Shown here in pieces: positions 37,691 to 49,365 of a stretch of DNA of 64,000 nucleotides. This DNA comes from Haliclona indistincta. Its lineage: Eukaryota; Porifera; Demospongiae; Haplosclerida; Chalinidae. The DNA is taken from positions 7,057,422 through 7,121,421 of the forward strand of contig OZ024790.1 in the NCBI GenBank assembly GCA_964017065.1, read 5' to 3'. Below the pieces are notes generated by a model. That model searched no databases, was not told the origin of the DNA, and was given only the letters and a program-made list of their open reading frames with translations. The position numbers and the translations under genes were made by a program. Each line of letters starts with the position of its first letter. The stretch's first letter is position 1.

Positions 37691-37794
37691 TTAAAACTTA
37701 TTTGATCCATCAATACCTTATTTAGAATGATACTATGTTAAGCATCTTGATTTTTCATAATTATTCTCATTAGTGGTGTTGTTCTATGTAAATA

Positions 37795-38050
37795 GTAATA
37801 CTGACATCCCATGTATAATAAATAATCACATGATAATATGTGTAAGGGTGCTCCATCACCTAACAACCATCATGCAGGAATGTCATTACTACTTACATAG
37901 AACACCACTAAAAAGATTCATGCACATGAATTTATATAGTAGATTATTATATAAATTTATGTGCATGAATCTTATTAGTGGTGTTGTTCTATGTAAATAT
38001 GTAATGATATTCCCGCATGATGGTTGTTAGGTGGACCACCCGTACTGTGG
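37795..38050. repeat. Palindromic element upstream of FN3 gene copy 3
   Basis: Arms containing AGATTCATGCACATGAATTT and its inverse are flanked by ACATAGAACACCACTA and TAGTGGTGTTGTTCTATGT, then by GTGCTCCATCACCTAACAAC and its inverse. The same element lies at 26225-26460 before copy 1, and half of it lies before copy 2 (about 31625-31700). Confidence 0.75.
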
Positions 38051-38204
38051 CTATTCATTATACATAGATGGATTGTAGTGTGAAGGGCCATTCCAGTAAA
38101 TTTCTACTTGTGCATTTTGTTGATACTATAGGGAGTTCTGCAGGTAAGGACTGCTTTCTTCATGTTACTGGCATAATAATAAACCTTTATACCTATACAG
38201 AACT

Positions 38205-39962
38205 ATGGCAACAGCAGTAGTTTTGAATAAGGAAACAGTGAAGTTAACTATTGCTCAAGTCAGTGACAGAATTATTGCCCTTAAGCTCAATGATACACTT
38301 CAAGACGAACTATGCAGGAAAGTAAAACAACTAGAAGGTATATTGCAGAACATAGACACAACTGCCCATGACACCAACGACAAGCCAATCTTGCAAGGAA
38401 TAGAAAACGTTAATCAAGACTTGAAAAAATGCTTGACAGCATGTGATCAAATAGAAAGGAAAGAACAAGTTAGCAAGTTTTGGTCTGCTATTAATGATAG
38501 CAATGAATTGGAAGAGCTAAACAGCCTGCTCGTACATTCTTTGCAAGTCCTAAATACTCAGCTCACAGCATCTAATTACAGCGCTAATGCTGACAGGCAA
38601 AGGGGCTTGAGGCATCTTGAAGCTGTTGCTCGAAATCCACAAGCTGGCTATTATAAATTAGATAGTAAAGATTCGAGTGTGCCAGAAATAGTACGAAACG
38701 TGTCTGTCAAAGAGGACAGTCCAGGAGTGCTTCGAGTGAGTTGGACTGGTGTTGCAGGTGATAGGAAGTATGAGCTAGAGTATGACCAACAGAATGAAGG
38801 ATACCATACTTATGAAGTAATGCAAGAAAACCAGCATTGTGTCACTCATGAGTGCTTACTCGAGAGAACGAAAATTGGTTTCCCCAATAAATGCAGCTAT
38901 AGCATTCGTATCCGAGGTGTCAATGGCAAAGGTCCAGGAGAATGGAGTGAATCTACAGTTGGTAAATTCACTATATTGCCTAGCCCACCACAAAAACCGC
39001 TTGCAATACTTATCAACTCTTCTAACTGTGTCACACTGGTAGTGAAAAAGCCACCTGAAGAAAAGGATGTAAAACCAGTGACACATTATGTGGTTGAATA
39101 CCACAGAGTTGGAGAATCAGAACATGGTAAACAAGTGTTTGCCATTGAAGATCTCGAAGCACTAGCCATTCAAGAAAGAAATAAATATGAGATCAATCTA
39201 GGATGGAACATTGATACAACTCCCATGCCAATTTACCATGTCAAAATCTGTTAGAGAAATGCAGATGGTGACAGCAAGGTTTATCAAGATGAAATCAAAT
39301 TTGATGATATCTCCCCTAGTAAGCCAGTAAAGCCTGCAGGCTCTGATCCAGTAGTATACACAAACACAGATACCATTATAATAAAATGGAATGAGCCTGA
39401 AACGAATGCATATGTTGTAGTTCACTATGAGATTCATTGGGAAAAACAAAAGGATGAAAGCCCTAGGAAAACTAAGAATTGTTATGCCGTGTTCAGAAAG
39501 CTTGAATCTTGGAAGAAATATATTTTTAAAGTCAGAGCTGTGAGCAGAACGGGAAACAAAACAGAATTTCTTGAAATCGATGCTGTAACCAACTCTAAGG
39601 TAGGCAACATAGCTAAGGCAATTGGGGTAGGTGCTACTGGCGGAGCAGCTGCCACACTCGCATCACCTTTCACAGCTGTAGTAACCGGAGTAGTAGCAGG
39701 GGTAGGAGCTGGAGTAGCTGCAGCTGACCGCACAGAAGATAAAGGCAAGGCTGCTGAGCTTGCCGCAGGTACTGCCGCTGGAATAGGAGGAGGAGTTGCA
39801 GGTGTTGCACTTGGTCTTCTTGCAACTCCATTTGTGCTTGTGGCATCACCTTTTGTTGGTACTGCAAAAGGAATAACCAAAAGGATGGACTCTCAGAAAG
39901 ATGTTCTAGACAAATATCTCAAGGAGTATCCTGATGATTCTGAAGATCAAGATTTGAAGTAG
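38205..39962 (+). pseudogene. FN3 gene copy 3 with a single nonsense codon
   Basis: The architecture matches copy 1 (helical region, three FN3 domains, Gly/Ala-rich segment with two ASPF motifs, acidic end DSEDQDLK). The frame is open from ATG 38205 to TAG 39960-39962 except for TAG at 39252-39254, in FN3-2, where copies 1 and 2 have TTG (Leu). The nucleotide after the stop stays in the same frame, so this is one substitution rather than a frameshift. A truncated 349-residue protein (helical region, FN3-1 and most of FN3-2) could still be made. The N-terminus is about 11 residues shorter than in copy 1. Confidence 0.8.
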
Positions 39963-40144
39963 AAACCAAAATTAGTAACAAGCGAAAGTACTTTAAACAT
40001 TTTAGGCCTTCTAGAATGCTGAACCTCTACTCTTATTACGTTACTCACACATTTTAAACTAATATATTGTATATTCAAAGTTTCACTTAGTGTTGTAGAG
40101 GGATCATGTCTTTGTAAATACGAGATTTCTATGGCTTACTGTAA

Positions 40145-40168
40145 TTATCATTGCCGATCGGCAATGAT
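40145..40168. repeat. 24-bp perfect palindrome
   Basis: The arms are TATCATTGCCGA and its exact reverse complement. It may be the end of a repeat that continues to about 40440 (two copies of AAGATGGCG in that stretch). The class is unknown. Confidence 0.6.
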
Positions 40169-40502
40169 ATTTAGGGATGACCTCGAACTAAGATGGCGGC
40201 TACTCATGTGTGAAAATGAGTTTTCGCACATATCTCTATTGTTATACATTTCTGCTGCATTTTAACTGTCTCTAAGTGAATCTGAAGTGTAAGCGCTTGT
40301 AGGAAGTCTATGAAAGTCGCCGGGACAGCTTGCTTGACGACGAAAATCAAGATGGCGACTCTCAGAGAGCCGTCGCAGATCTTCGCTGTTTTAGCGTTTC
40401 TCGAGATTCCACACATCTAGGATTGATCAGACGATTGTTCTGAGCATGAAAATACCTTTGGCGAATCTGCCAGACGTTTCTAAAGTGGTAAACTAAAATC
40501 GC

Positions 40503-40905
40503 CTTCTTCTTCTTCTTCTTCTTCTTCTTCTTCTTCTTCTTCTTCTTCTTCTTCTTCTTCTTCTTCTTCTTCTTCTTCTTCTTCTTCTTCTTCTTCTTCT
40601 TCTTCTTCTTCTTCTTCTTCTTCTTCTTCTTCTTCTTCTTCTTCTTCTTCTTCTTCTTCTTCTTCTTCTTCTTCTTCTTCTTCTTCTTCTTCTTCTTCTT
40701 CTTCTTCTTCTTCTTCTTCTTCTTCTTCTTCTTCTTCTTCTTCTTCTTCTTCTTCTTCTTCTTCTTCTTCTTCTTCTTCTTCTTCTTCTTCTTCTTCTTC
40801 TTCTTCTTCTTCTTCTTCTTCTTCTTCTTCTTCTTCTTCTTCTTCTTCTTCTTCTTCTTCTTCTTCTTCTTCTTCTTCTTCTTCTTCTTCTTCTTCTTCT
40901 TCTTC
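40503..40905. repeat. (TTC)n trinucleotide tract, about 403 bp, uninterrupted
   Basis: About 134 perfect TTC units without a visible interruption. The poly-arginine frame on the minus strand is an artefact. Homopurine-homopyrimidine tracts of this kind can form triplex DNA. Confidence 0.98.
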
Positions 40906-41007
40906 GTTTTGTCTCTGCTCTGGACGCTTCAGCGCGCAAGCCAGAGGTATGAAATTTGTCTAGAGCAGTACTATACCCTAAGTAACACTGATCTGTTCGT
41001 TAAAGTA

Positions 41008-41845
41008 GCGATGTCAGACGAAATTTTTCGCTTTTTGTAGTCTGCTTATCTTAGTCACTGCTTGAACAAGGATGCAAAGAGCTTTCGAACAAACCTTATT
41101 TCGTCAAAATCGGTGCTGTTTGAACCAAGCTACCTTGATCAAGAGTTAAAATATTATTTAATTTTTTCTACCGTATTATTCTATTGCATCCAATTAGAGA
41201 GCGTGGTCCATTGCGTGCCTTCAATTCCGTTCTATTACGTTCTAAAAGTCGTCGCAAAAATTCATCGTGCAATAGATTCAAACTAATAACACAATGGATT
41301 GATAGTTTGATATGTTCTTACTTAGTACACCAAGATTCATTAGTAATGCAGCTTTTTGTATGAAGATACAGCTTGCGGAAAATGCAGTATTAATTTTCAT
41401 GAATTTTGAAAAAATCGGGAAGAGGAGGAAGCTGACACAAAATATACTTGGAGATGGTGATGTACATGATAATATTGGTGCCTCGGATTTCCTTAAGGTT
41501 CAGACAGTCCTCAAAATATGTTTCACAGCCAATCTTGAAAGCGCTAAAGAGCTGCAAACTCCGCAAGTTGTACAACGTCGACTTCAATTACACTCTGTGA
41601 ACGTGTAGACAATCCTCAGCTGCAAAAATCACCACAGAAGAGAGTCTAACCATAAACACTATGAATGGATAGCTTGATGTGTCCTTGCTTTGTATACCAA
41701 GACTCGTTAAGATTGCAGTTTCTCGAACGAAGTTACAGCTTGCGGAAAAAACGGACCGTCCCGGTCTCAAATACACATATACTACGGGGACCGATGAAAA
41801 GTGAAAAATTTCGGACCCTTCTGACATCGCTAGTTAAAGCTACAG
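41008..41845. mobile_element. Putative terminal-inverted-repeat element with internal direct repeats
   Basis: The left end (TAGCGATGTCAGACGAAATT) and the inverted right end (CTGACATCGCTAG near 41820-41835, with AAAAATTTCGGAC before it) form inverted repeats of about 35 bp. Two diverged direct repeats of about 100 bp lie at about 41290-41385 and 41657-41752; both contain a CAAGA-TCGTTA-type stretch followed by ACAGCTTGCGGAAAA. There is no transposase frame. Confidence 0.5.
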
Positions 41846-42341
41846 ATGGCGGGTTAAAACTGACATACCCAGTCGTGAACGACGGTTACCGGCAGCAACT
41901 GAGATTCTACGCACAGTAATGTTCCTACACCACGCAGCGTGAGTTGTAAAGGACTAGAAGCCTCTGTGAGTGTGATATTGACATCAACAAGGTTCTGTTA
42001 GGCCGGCGTGCTTCTACTATTAGGCTTGCAGCATCATGAGTTGTCAGTATTAGTCTCTTCCTTCATCCATTACTGTACTAACAAGTATCATGTTGTCAAA
42101 TCATACCTGGACTTGATATTTTGCTGTCTGCGTCCTTAACCTCTTTACTATTTCAATGAATGATTGGTAATATTAAACATTATTTTAAACTACACTCCTT
42201 ACTCTCCAGACCCTGTGCACGTTCACATCTGCTAGACTAGTAACTGCTGCTCACAGAGTTGTTAAAATGAAATAACATCTAACATAGAATACAACTAATA
42301 AGTTCAAACTGATAGTGAACAAAAAAGTAACAGGAGCAAGT

Positions 42342-42864
42342 AAAGTAAAAAAGCTTTAATAAAAAAACTGAAAAGTGTAGGGATGACTCTTAAAAAAGGA
42401 AAGGAACAAGATGGGATGATGCTTGCAAAAGTAAAGGAACAAGATGGAATAATGCTAAGCTTGCAAATGTAAAAGTCCCAAGTATCCCTACATCAGCGGC
42501 TTGAAGGAGGACGCAGTCCGATGGAGTAATTGACGGTTGTAAATAACTAGAGGTATCTGTGTTTAGGAGGACGCAGTCCGATGAAGTATATAGTTGACTG
42601 TTGTAAATAAGTTGCAGGTAGCTGAGTTTGGAGGACGCAGTCCGATGAAGTAATCGACGATTGTAAAAGTATAGGATTCCGTATTTGTCAGTTGCGTCGC
42701 AGCAAGCCACTGATGTAGGGATACTTGGGACTTTTACATTTGCAAGCTTAGCATTATTCCATCTTGTTCCTTTACTTTTGCAAGCATCATCCCATCTTGT
42801 TCCTTTCCTTTTTTAAGAGTCATCCCTACACTTTTCAGTTTTTTTATTAAAGCTTTTTTACTTT
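42342..42864. repeat. Long hairpin 1: 162-bp arms, one mismatch, 199-bp loop
   Basis: The left arm 42342-42503 and right arm 42703-42864 are reverse complements differing only at one base (CAGCGGCTTG against CAGTGGCTTG). The loop holds three tandem units of about 60 bp, each with GGAGGACGCAGTCCGATG, itself a small hairpin (GGAC-GCA-GTCC). The base next to the loop carries ATCCCTACATCAG. There is no coding frame. Confidence 0.97.
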
Positions 42865-42947
42865 TTATTATTATGTTCTGATAGCAATGCGAGCAAAAGC
42901 AAAATCTGTGCGGCAAATATACGAATTTTTGCTAGTTACTATTATTA

Positions 42948-43320
42948 AAAATTAAAAAGATTTCTATCGAAATCAAAAGGATGTAGGGTTGTGAAATCTA
43001 CCACTGGTCAACAATGTAAACTAACAAGGAGCAAGCATGGAATGGTAACACGATTGACTTGCTAACAGACCATAGATCCCTACATCAGTGGCTGCTGTGG
43101 TTGGCTATAGCTAGTTCGGCTATTTGCTGTTGACTGACACCTGACGTGCATTCAGCTTGTGACAGCTTATGTACAGCCACTGATGTAGGGATCTATGGTC
43201 TGTTAGCAAGTCAATCGTGTTACCATTCCATGCTTGCTCCTTGTTAGTTTACATTGTTGACCAGTGGTAGATTTCACAACCCTACATCCTTTTGATTTCG
43301 ATAGAAATCTTTTTAATTTT
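42948..43320. repeat. Long hairpin 2: 147-bp perfect arms, 79-bp loop
   Basis: The left arm 42948-43094 and right arm 43174-43320 are exact reverse complements as read. The loop-proximal end carries ATCCCTACATCAGTGGCTG, shared with hairpin 1 (41 of the arm's other bases were not found elsewhere by eye). There is no coding frame. Confidence 0.97.
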
Positions 43321-43879
43321 CTTGTTTGTGTCCTTTTTTCTTTTTCAGTGAAGTGCAGTTCAATATCATGCAATTACTGTGCCATCTTTGTTTCCACCAT
43401 TGGTTAATTGGTTTTCCTGTTGCTGATGGCTTTTCTTAATTATTTAAACTTGTAGCTATTATAATGCAGATATCAGCTCGCCTACGCATGCATGAAGACA
43501 GTGCATACGAGCCCCGCCCACACTTGTTTACGGCGGTTATAATTATCTGGAGAAGAAGAAGAAGGCAGATTGGTGATTCTGCGCTTGCTAGCTTACCGTT
43601 CTTCGAAGACTCCAGACAAATATGTGTTCTCCGTGATCTATACGGCGTGCATGGCGATACTCAAGCTTGTGCTTGGTCACGTGCGCTAACCACAGCTTGG
43701 TCACGTGCGTATTGCGCATTCACTATAATTACTAGTACATTTATAAAATACTGGGGGCGAGCCTGAGCTGATTTATGTTCTGCACAATTCAAGAACAAAT
43801 TCAATCCATTTTTCTACATATGCACAACAGTAAGCCCTCTGCTCTTGTATTCCAGTTGTCGCTCCAGTCGTAGAGCTCT

Positions 43880-44125
43880 GTGATCAGGTGACTCTGCTGC
43901 TCGTTGTCGCTTCCTGGCAGTACTCTTTCCTTGTAGAAGTCGATCCAGGCGTCTCCAATGCGCAGTCTTGTTTTGTATCGCACCACGTGAGAATTACATC
44001 ATGGGGCGTGACTGCTCGTTGTCGTTTCCTGGCAGTACTCTTGCCTTGCAGAAGTCGATCCAGGTGTTCCCCAGGCGTCTCCAATGCTAGTTGTCGTGCT
44101 GTCTTGTTTTGAATAGCAGTGGCTT
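43880..44125. repeat. Direct duplication of about 85-100 bp
   Basis: TGCTCGTTGTCGCTTCCTGG ... GTCGATCCAGGCGTCTCCAA at 43900-43965 is repeated with small changes at 44012-44095. Between and after them, ATTACATCATGGGGCG occurs, and it occurs again at 44702-44717. Probably part of an interspersed repeat. Confidence 0.6.
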
Positions 44126-44764
44126 GTTTGTCAGACATAATCATTGCTTTTTAAACTAGAGTTCTAATGAACACATACCCGTGCGCTGAGCTAGGAGCTA
44201 AACACCTGCATTACTGCAACAGACCTAGCCCATAGACAGCTCCAGAATAATAGATGATAGCATACATGCACTAACAATTGATTGGCACATCACAGAAGGC
44301 CTCAAGAAAGGCTGATACTGTAGCTATAATAAGATTTTGCGCGCGCATCTCTCTGGGCTCTGACGTACTGTACATGTGAGACTGAGTGAGGACATCGACA
44401 TGGATAGGAGGTTGGGTGACACACCCACAATACCGTAAAGTGCTCTTACAAGGACACGTAGCTTTAGATAGCCATGAATTAACCGCTCGAACAAGGCTTG
44501 CCAGCACAGAAAGCGTCTTCTTGTGACTATAAATTCAGTGAAGAAGCTACAGAGAGAGTTTTTGTGGAGATTTTCGAGCGGTGAGACGTAAACAAGCGTG
44601 TTTTTTGTCCACACACAAACACACACACACACACATACCGACGGACACAAACGCATAACCCTGGCGCATACTGCGCACGGGTAATGAAGCGCCACGTGAG
44701 GATTACATCATGGGGCGCGGTCAATGCGTACGCGTGACTTCTCGGGAACATCGAGGCGACAAAC

Positions 44765-44962
44765 GCACCCCGTGATAGATAGATGGATAGATAGACGGAT
44801 AGACGGATAGACGGATAGACGGATAGACGGATAGACGGATAGACGGATAGACGGATAGACAGATAGACAGATAGACAGATAGACAGATAGACAGATAGAC
44901 AGATAGACAGATAGACAGATAGACAGATAGACAGATAGATAGATAGATAGATAGATAGATAG
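44765..44962. repeat. GATA/GACG/GACA tetranucleotide satellite
   Basis: Blocks of GATAGACG, then GATAGACA, then pure GATA follow each other over about 200 bp. The Tyr-Leu-Ser-Ile repeat frame is an artefact. Confidence 0.95.
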
Positions 44963-45095
44963 GTCCCCCGGGGGCTCGGAGCATTGTCACCATCAATGTG
45001 GGGCTCGCTCAGGCTCGCCCCAATTAATGGCGTCTAACACTTAGCTGACAATGGATCACGATCGAGAAATCGCGGAATTTATATTGCCGTTTCGC

Positions 45096-45462
45096 TAAAA
45101 ACTAAGTTCAAAAGGCACATGCCAGGAGAATTTCACGACTGTTCGTGGGTGTTTTGGTCTCGGCACTGCTCGCGTAAAGGCGCTAGGCGAGTTGAATTAG
45201 AAAGAAGAAGAATAAGAAGAAAACGAAGATGACGAAACTCGATTTTCACCGTTTCCAGGTTCGTCACTTTAGTAACAATCTCGAGCAATCTCCTTGCTAC
45301 TGTAAGATGGGGCAACGCCAGATAGCAGATTTAAGTGTCTTTGGACGTATAAAATTCATCACCAGGCGAAATATCAGCGTTTGAACGCTAATACATTGTA
45401 TGTAGCCGCCATCTTGTTTTCTCGTTCAACCCTACATAGGGAGGCACTACCGTGCCTCCCTA
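45096..45462. mobile_element. Interspersed repeat family A, copy 2
   Basis: Similar to 12745-13092, with the same terminal hairpin form (GGGAGGCACTACCGTGCCTCCC) followed by TAA. It abuts the reverse transcriptase fragment on its right. Confidence 0.65.
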
Positions 45463-45464
45463 AT

Positions 45465-46215
45465 TATTATATGATTCATGGTAAGTCCGGATCTTGTGTT
45501 AGATGAGGAAAAAGTGATAAGGTCCTTAACAGGAAAACTTGGATCAGGATATTTTAGACTTTTAACTAACTGTAGAATATCAGTTAGATGACGAAACTCG
45601 ATATTATGTACATCAGTGGAAGCAAGTGTATAGAGAAATAAGCCTGGATTTATAGTCAGAGATGTAGTCACAAAGAATAAACTTATAGTAGCTCTTCTTT
45701 GGACCTGCTCTAACAATTGTATGTCTCTGATAAGATGTGGTTTCCATACCGGAGAACAGTTATAAGTTATTATTGATCTGACGAGAGAAATATAGAGAAG
45801 TTTTTTGATTTTCGTGGGGATAGAAGAAGAGAACGTGCGACGGATAAGACCAAGTGTTTGATATGGTTTAGCTGTTATAGCATTGTAGTGACGAGACCAT
45901 GACATGTCAGTTGTCTTGAGATGATAATACCGAGGTCACAGCAGTGGTCTAGTGAGGATAAGCTGACATTGTTGACAGTGTAGTCAGTTGAAATTGCATT
46001 AGCTGTTCTATTGTGAAACTTTAGAAGACAAGATTTTGAGATGTTGAATGACATGCCGTTGTCTCGACACCATGTGCTGAGATAATCTAAATCAGATTGG
46101 AGAAGATATTATGGATCTTGAAACGATAGAATTGTTTTCCAAATTTTTGTGTCGTTGGCAAAATTTATAGGTAAGAAGATGAGGTGATAATTGATGGAAT
46201 ATCGATCATTTATGT
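45465..46215 (-). mobile_element. Truncated non-LTR retrotransposon (reverse transcriptase 3' part)
   Basis: The minus-strand translation reads FANDTKIW (in the position of the RT catalytic FADD/YADD box, with Asn for the first Asp), then WCRDNGMSFNISKS, then the thumb region typical of these elements (LGLIRRTFSSSIPTKIKKLL, LEQVQRRAT). The frame is broken near 45900 and near 46115. Endonuclease and upstream RT parts are missing. It looks like a dead, 5'-truncated LINE. Confidence 0.85.
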
Positions 46216-46379
46216 GACAGTGCAGCTCACACGACTCCATAAGCAGCAATGAAAGTAGCGAGCGAAAGCGTCTTCAGACTCATCTCGCTCAGTCATCAAG
46301 TGTGAGCAAGGTCTACAGAAACAGCTTGTATCTTATTACAACAGCTTATACAATGCATTTTAGCTACATGTACTCTATG

Positions 46380-46600
46380 CTGCTACAATCCATCTTGCAT
46401 GCGCTTCTTGCATGCTTCAGTTCTGCTGCTTGCATGCAGATTCCAGGTTCTGCTGCTTGCATGATTCCAGGTTCTGCTGTTTCCATGCTTCCATAGTTCT
46501 GCTGCTTCCATGCTACCATGCTAGCGCTGCTTGCATAATGTCATATTCATCTGCCAATTGCATGCTAGCGTACATGCTACTGTACCGAGGCATCTGCAGC
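46380..46600. repeat. GCTGCTTGCATG-type repeat, partly inverted copy of 13340-13460
   Basis: Repeated TTCTGCTGCTTGCATG units are followed by GCTAGCGTACATGCTACTGT and ACCGAGGCATCTGCA, which are the inverse of sequence at 13350-13410. There is no gene. Confidence 0.6.
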
Positions 46601-46998
46601 TTATTTAAACTTGCTTTAGTTCCCTAGCTGTTAGGAAACTGAATCTTAAGTTCCTCTTTGTTCTCATTCAGGCATTGACCTGAGAACAAAGATAACAATG
46701 ACAGTATATAGACAGTACATGTCTGCCTGGGCTGTCACATGAGCTTGTATACTTATTTCAACGCAAACTGCAGGCCGAAGTAGCCGTTTCCCTGCTATTT
46801 GATTGTACCCCATCCTTCTCGTTTAATGTCGCTGTCCTGACTATAGCCAATTCCTGAAAGGTAGAAATATGGTTCTTGTACTTGTTCATGTAAAAGATTG
46901 TTTACCAACACAGAATGGTGGACCGGCTATCACTACAACTGTATGTGTAAAAGCTGTCAACCCTAGCTGTAGTCGGTTTAGCTATCAAAGCACTTCTA

Positions 46999-48723
46999 TG
47001 TCTTGTTTCAAAACTCTACGATAGAATTGTTGGTCTAAAGCTCAATAAAAGACATCAAGAGGAAATTTTCAGGAAAATAAAACAACTAGAAAGTATACTG
47101 CGGCACATAGAAACAACTTCCATGACTCCAATGATTATGTGAGTGCATGCAAAAGCTAAAAGTAATAGAGCGAGATTCTGACAAATGTTTGGCAGAATGT
47201 AAACAAATGGACTGCCAATACTCACTAATTAAGCTTTGGAATGTTACTTGTGATATGAGAGAATTGGAAATGATCCAGATGATCGACAGCCTGCTCACAC
47301 ATTCTTTAGAAGTCCTAGGCATTCAGCTCACTGCAACCATTTACAGCGATAGCCACAGAGATTTAAGGCATCTTGAAGCTGTTGTTCGAAATCCATAAGC
47401 TGGCTTTTATCCATTAGATAGTAAAGATTTGAGCATACCAGAAATAGTACGAAACATGTCTGTCAAAGAGGACAGTCCAGGAGTGCTTCGAGTGAGTTGG
47501 ACTGGTGTCGCAAGTGTCCGGAAGTATGAGGTGGAATATGACCAACAGAATAAAGAATACCATATTTTCAAAGTAAAGCACGAAAATCAGTATCATGTCA
47601 ATCACGAGTGTTTACTAGATAGTACACAGATTAGGTTTCCCAATAAATTCAGCTATAGCATTCGTACTCGAGGTGTCAATGGCAGAGGTCCAGGAGAATG
47701 GAGTAAATGTGCAGTTGGCAAATTCACTATAAATTATTGCCCAGCCGACCATGAAAACCGCTTGCAATACACGCCAATTCTTCTAATAGTGTCTAGCTGG
47801 TAATGGAAAAGCCACCTGAAGAAGGGGGTGTAAAACCAGTGACACATTATGTGGTTGAGTACCACAGGCTCGAAGAAACAGAACATGGTAAACAAGAGTT
47901 TGCCATTGAAGATCTTAAGAAAAGTTTGCCATAAAAGAAAAGGAAGGAAAGCCTACAAAATTGATCTAAAATGGAAATTGATACCACTCCTATGCCTATG
48001 TATCATGTTAAAATCAGCTTGAAAAATACAGAAGGCGTCAGCGAGGTTTATCAAGATGACATCATAACTGGTGATATCTCCCCTAGTGTGCCAGTAAAGC
48101 CTGCAGACTCTGATCCAGTAGTATACACAAACACAGATACCATCATAATAAAATGGACTAATGCGTATGTTGTAGATCACTATGAAGTTCATTGGGGGAA
48201 AGATGGGAATATTACAAAAATCAGGAAAACCAAGAATTGTCATGCCGTGTTCAGAGAGCTAGAATCACGGGAAAAATACCTTTTCAAAGTCAGAGCTGTG
48301 AGCAGAACAGGAATGAAATCAGAATTTCTTGAAATCAATGCAGTAACCTACTCCAAGGCAGGCAAAGTAGCTAAGGAAATTGGAACAGGTGCTGCTGGTG
48401 CAGTAAGGTACACAGTGGTATCACCTTTCTCAGGTGTAGTAGGCGGAGTAGCAGCAGGGGTAGAAGTGGGAGCACATGTAGCTAAAAGCACAGAAGATAA
48501 AGGCAAGGTGGTTGTGGTTGTTGCAGCTACTGCCGCTGGAATAGGAGGAGGAATCGCAGGTGTTGCATTTGGTCTTCTTATGACTCCACTTGTGATTGTG
48601 GCATCACCTTTTCTTGGTGCTGTAGGAGAAATATCCGAAATGAGAGACGATGAAAATCGTGATCTTCAATCTCATCTCGAGCAATATCCAGATAGTTCTA
48701 TAGATGATGATTTGGAACAGTAA
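46999..48723 (+). pseudogene. FN3 gene copy 4, degraded (next to OGFOD1)
   Basis: It is collinear with copy 1. The helical region is shortened and frameshifted (47010-47395), with a stop at 47396 (AATCCATAAGC, where copy 1 has AAA). FN3-1 is open (47429-47740). There are frameshifts around 47735-47810 and an insertion near 47920, then FN3-2/3 and the hydrophobic segment are open to TAA at 48723 (47971 onward, GIGGGIAGVAFGLL). At least three independent lesions make it a pseudogene. Its position beside the full OGFOD1 and LSM4 genes suggests that this is the locus the array came from. Confidence 0.88.
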
Positions 48724-49365
48724 GAACCAAGATGATAACAAGCAAAGATACTTTACATGCATGTACCACACTATAGTTAACTCTTAATAGGTTTCTCACG
48801 TTATCAACCCAACTAATATGCCACACTACTGTTGTGTCCTTTCAATCAGAGACATGTTGTCAGACAGACATTGTTTTTATGACAAGTTCTTGTATTGCAT
48901 CATGTGATCATGTCACCTCTGTACTCATCTGCCTATTTATGCATGCTACCATTCTGTCAGCTGGGCTGTCTGTTCTGCAATAATATTTTATGCTGCTGGT
49001 TTTATATCTCTGTCAACTGCCATCACGATAGAGCGAACCCTGCTTATATACTCAAAATATTACAACTACCGCTTGGCATAACTCATCAAACTTAATATTG
49101 TCATTCGTATTGCTATAAATGCTGCAATCGTGAATATTCATTACTTGTAAGGATGGTAGACAGCACTGTAAAATGTTGCTGAGCTTAGCACTTAATGATC
49201 CAACAAGAGTACAGAAAAGTTGTTGAAAACATGGAACTTCATAGTACCAAGTATAATAACAATGCTTTGAGCTGTAGTCGTGAATGTTGGCATAAACAAT
49301 GGCTACAAACACAAGACAATGCATAAGTTCATCATAATCTCTAAACACAAAATTCATTATAATTG
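48724..49365. other. Shared 3' flank of FN3 copy 4 and OGFOD1
   Basis: It lies between convergent genes and is nearly identical to 28397-29037. There is no gene. Confidence 0.7.

Noticed and set aside
40493..40939. 148-codon poly-arginine frame
   Set aside because: It is the translation of the pure TTC tract.
44721..44996. 91-codon Tyr/Leu/Ser/Ile repeat frame
   Set aside because: It is the translation of the GATA/GACA satellite.
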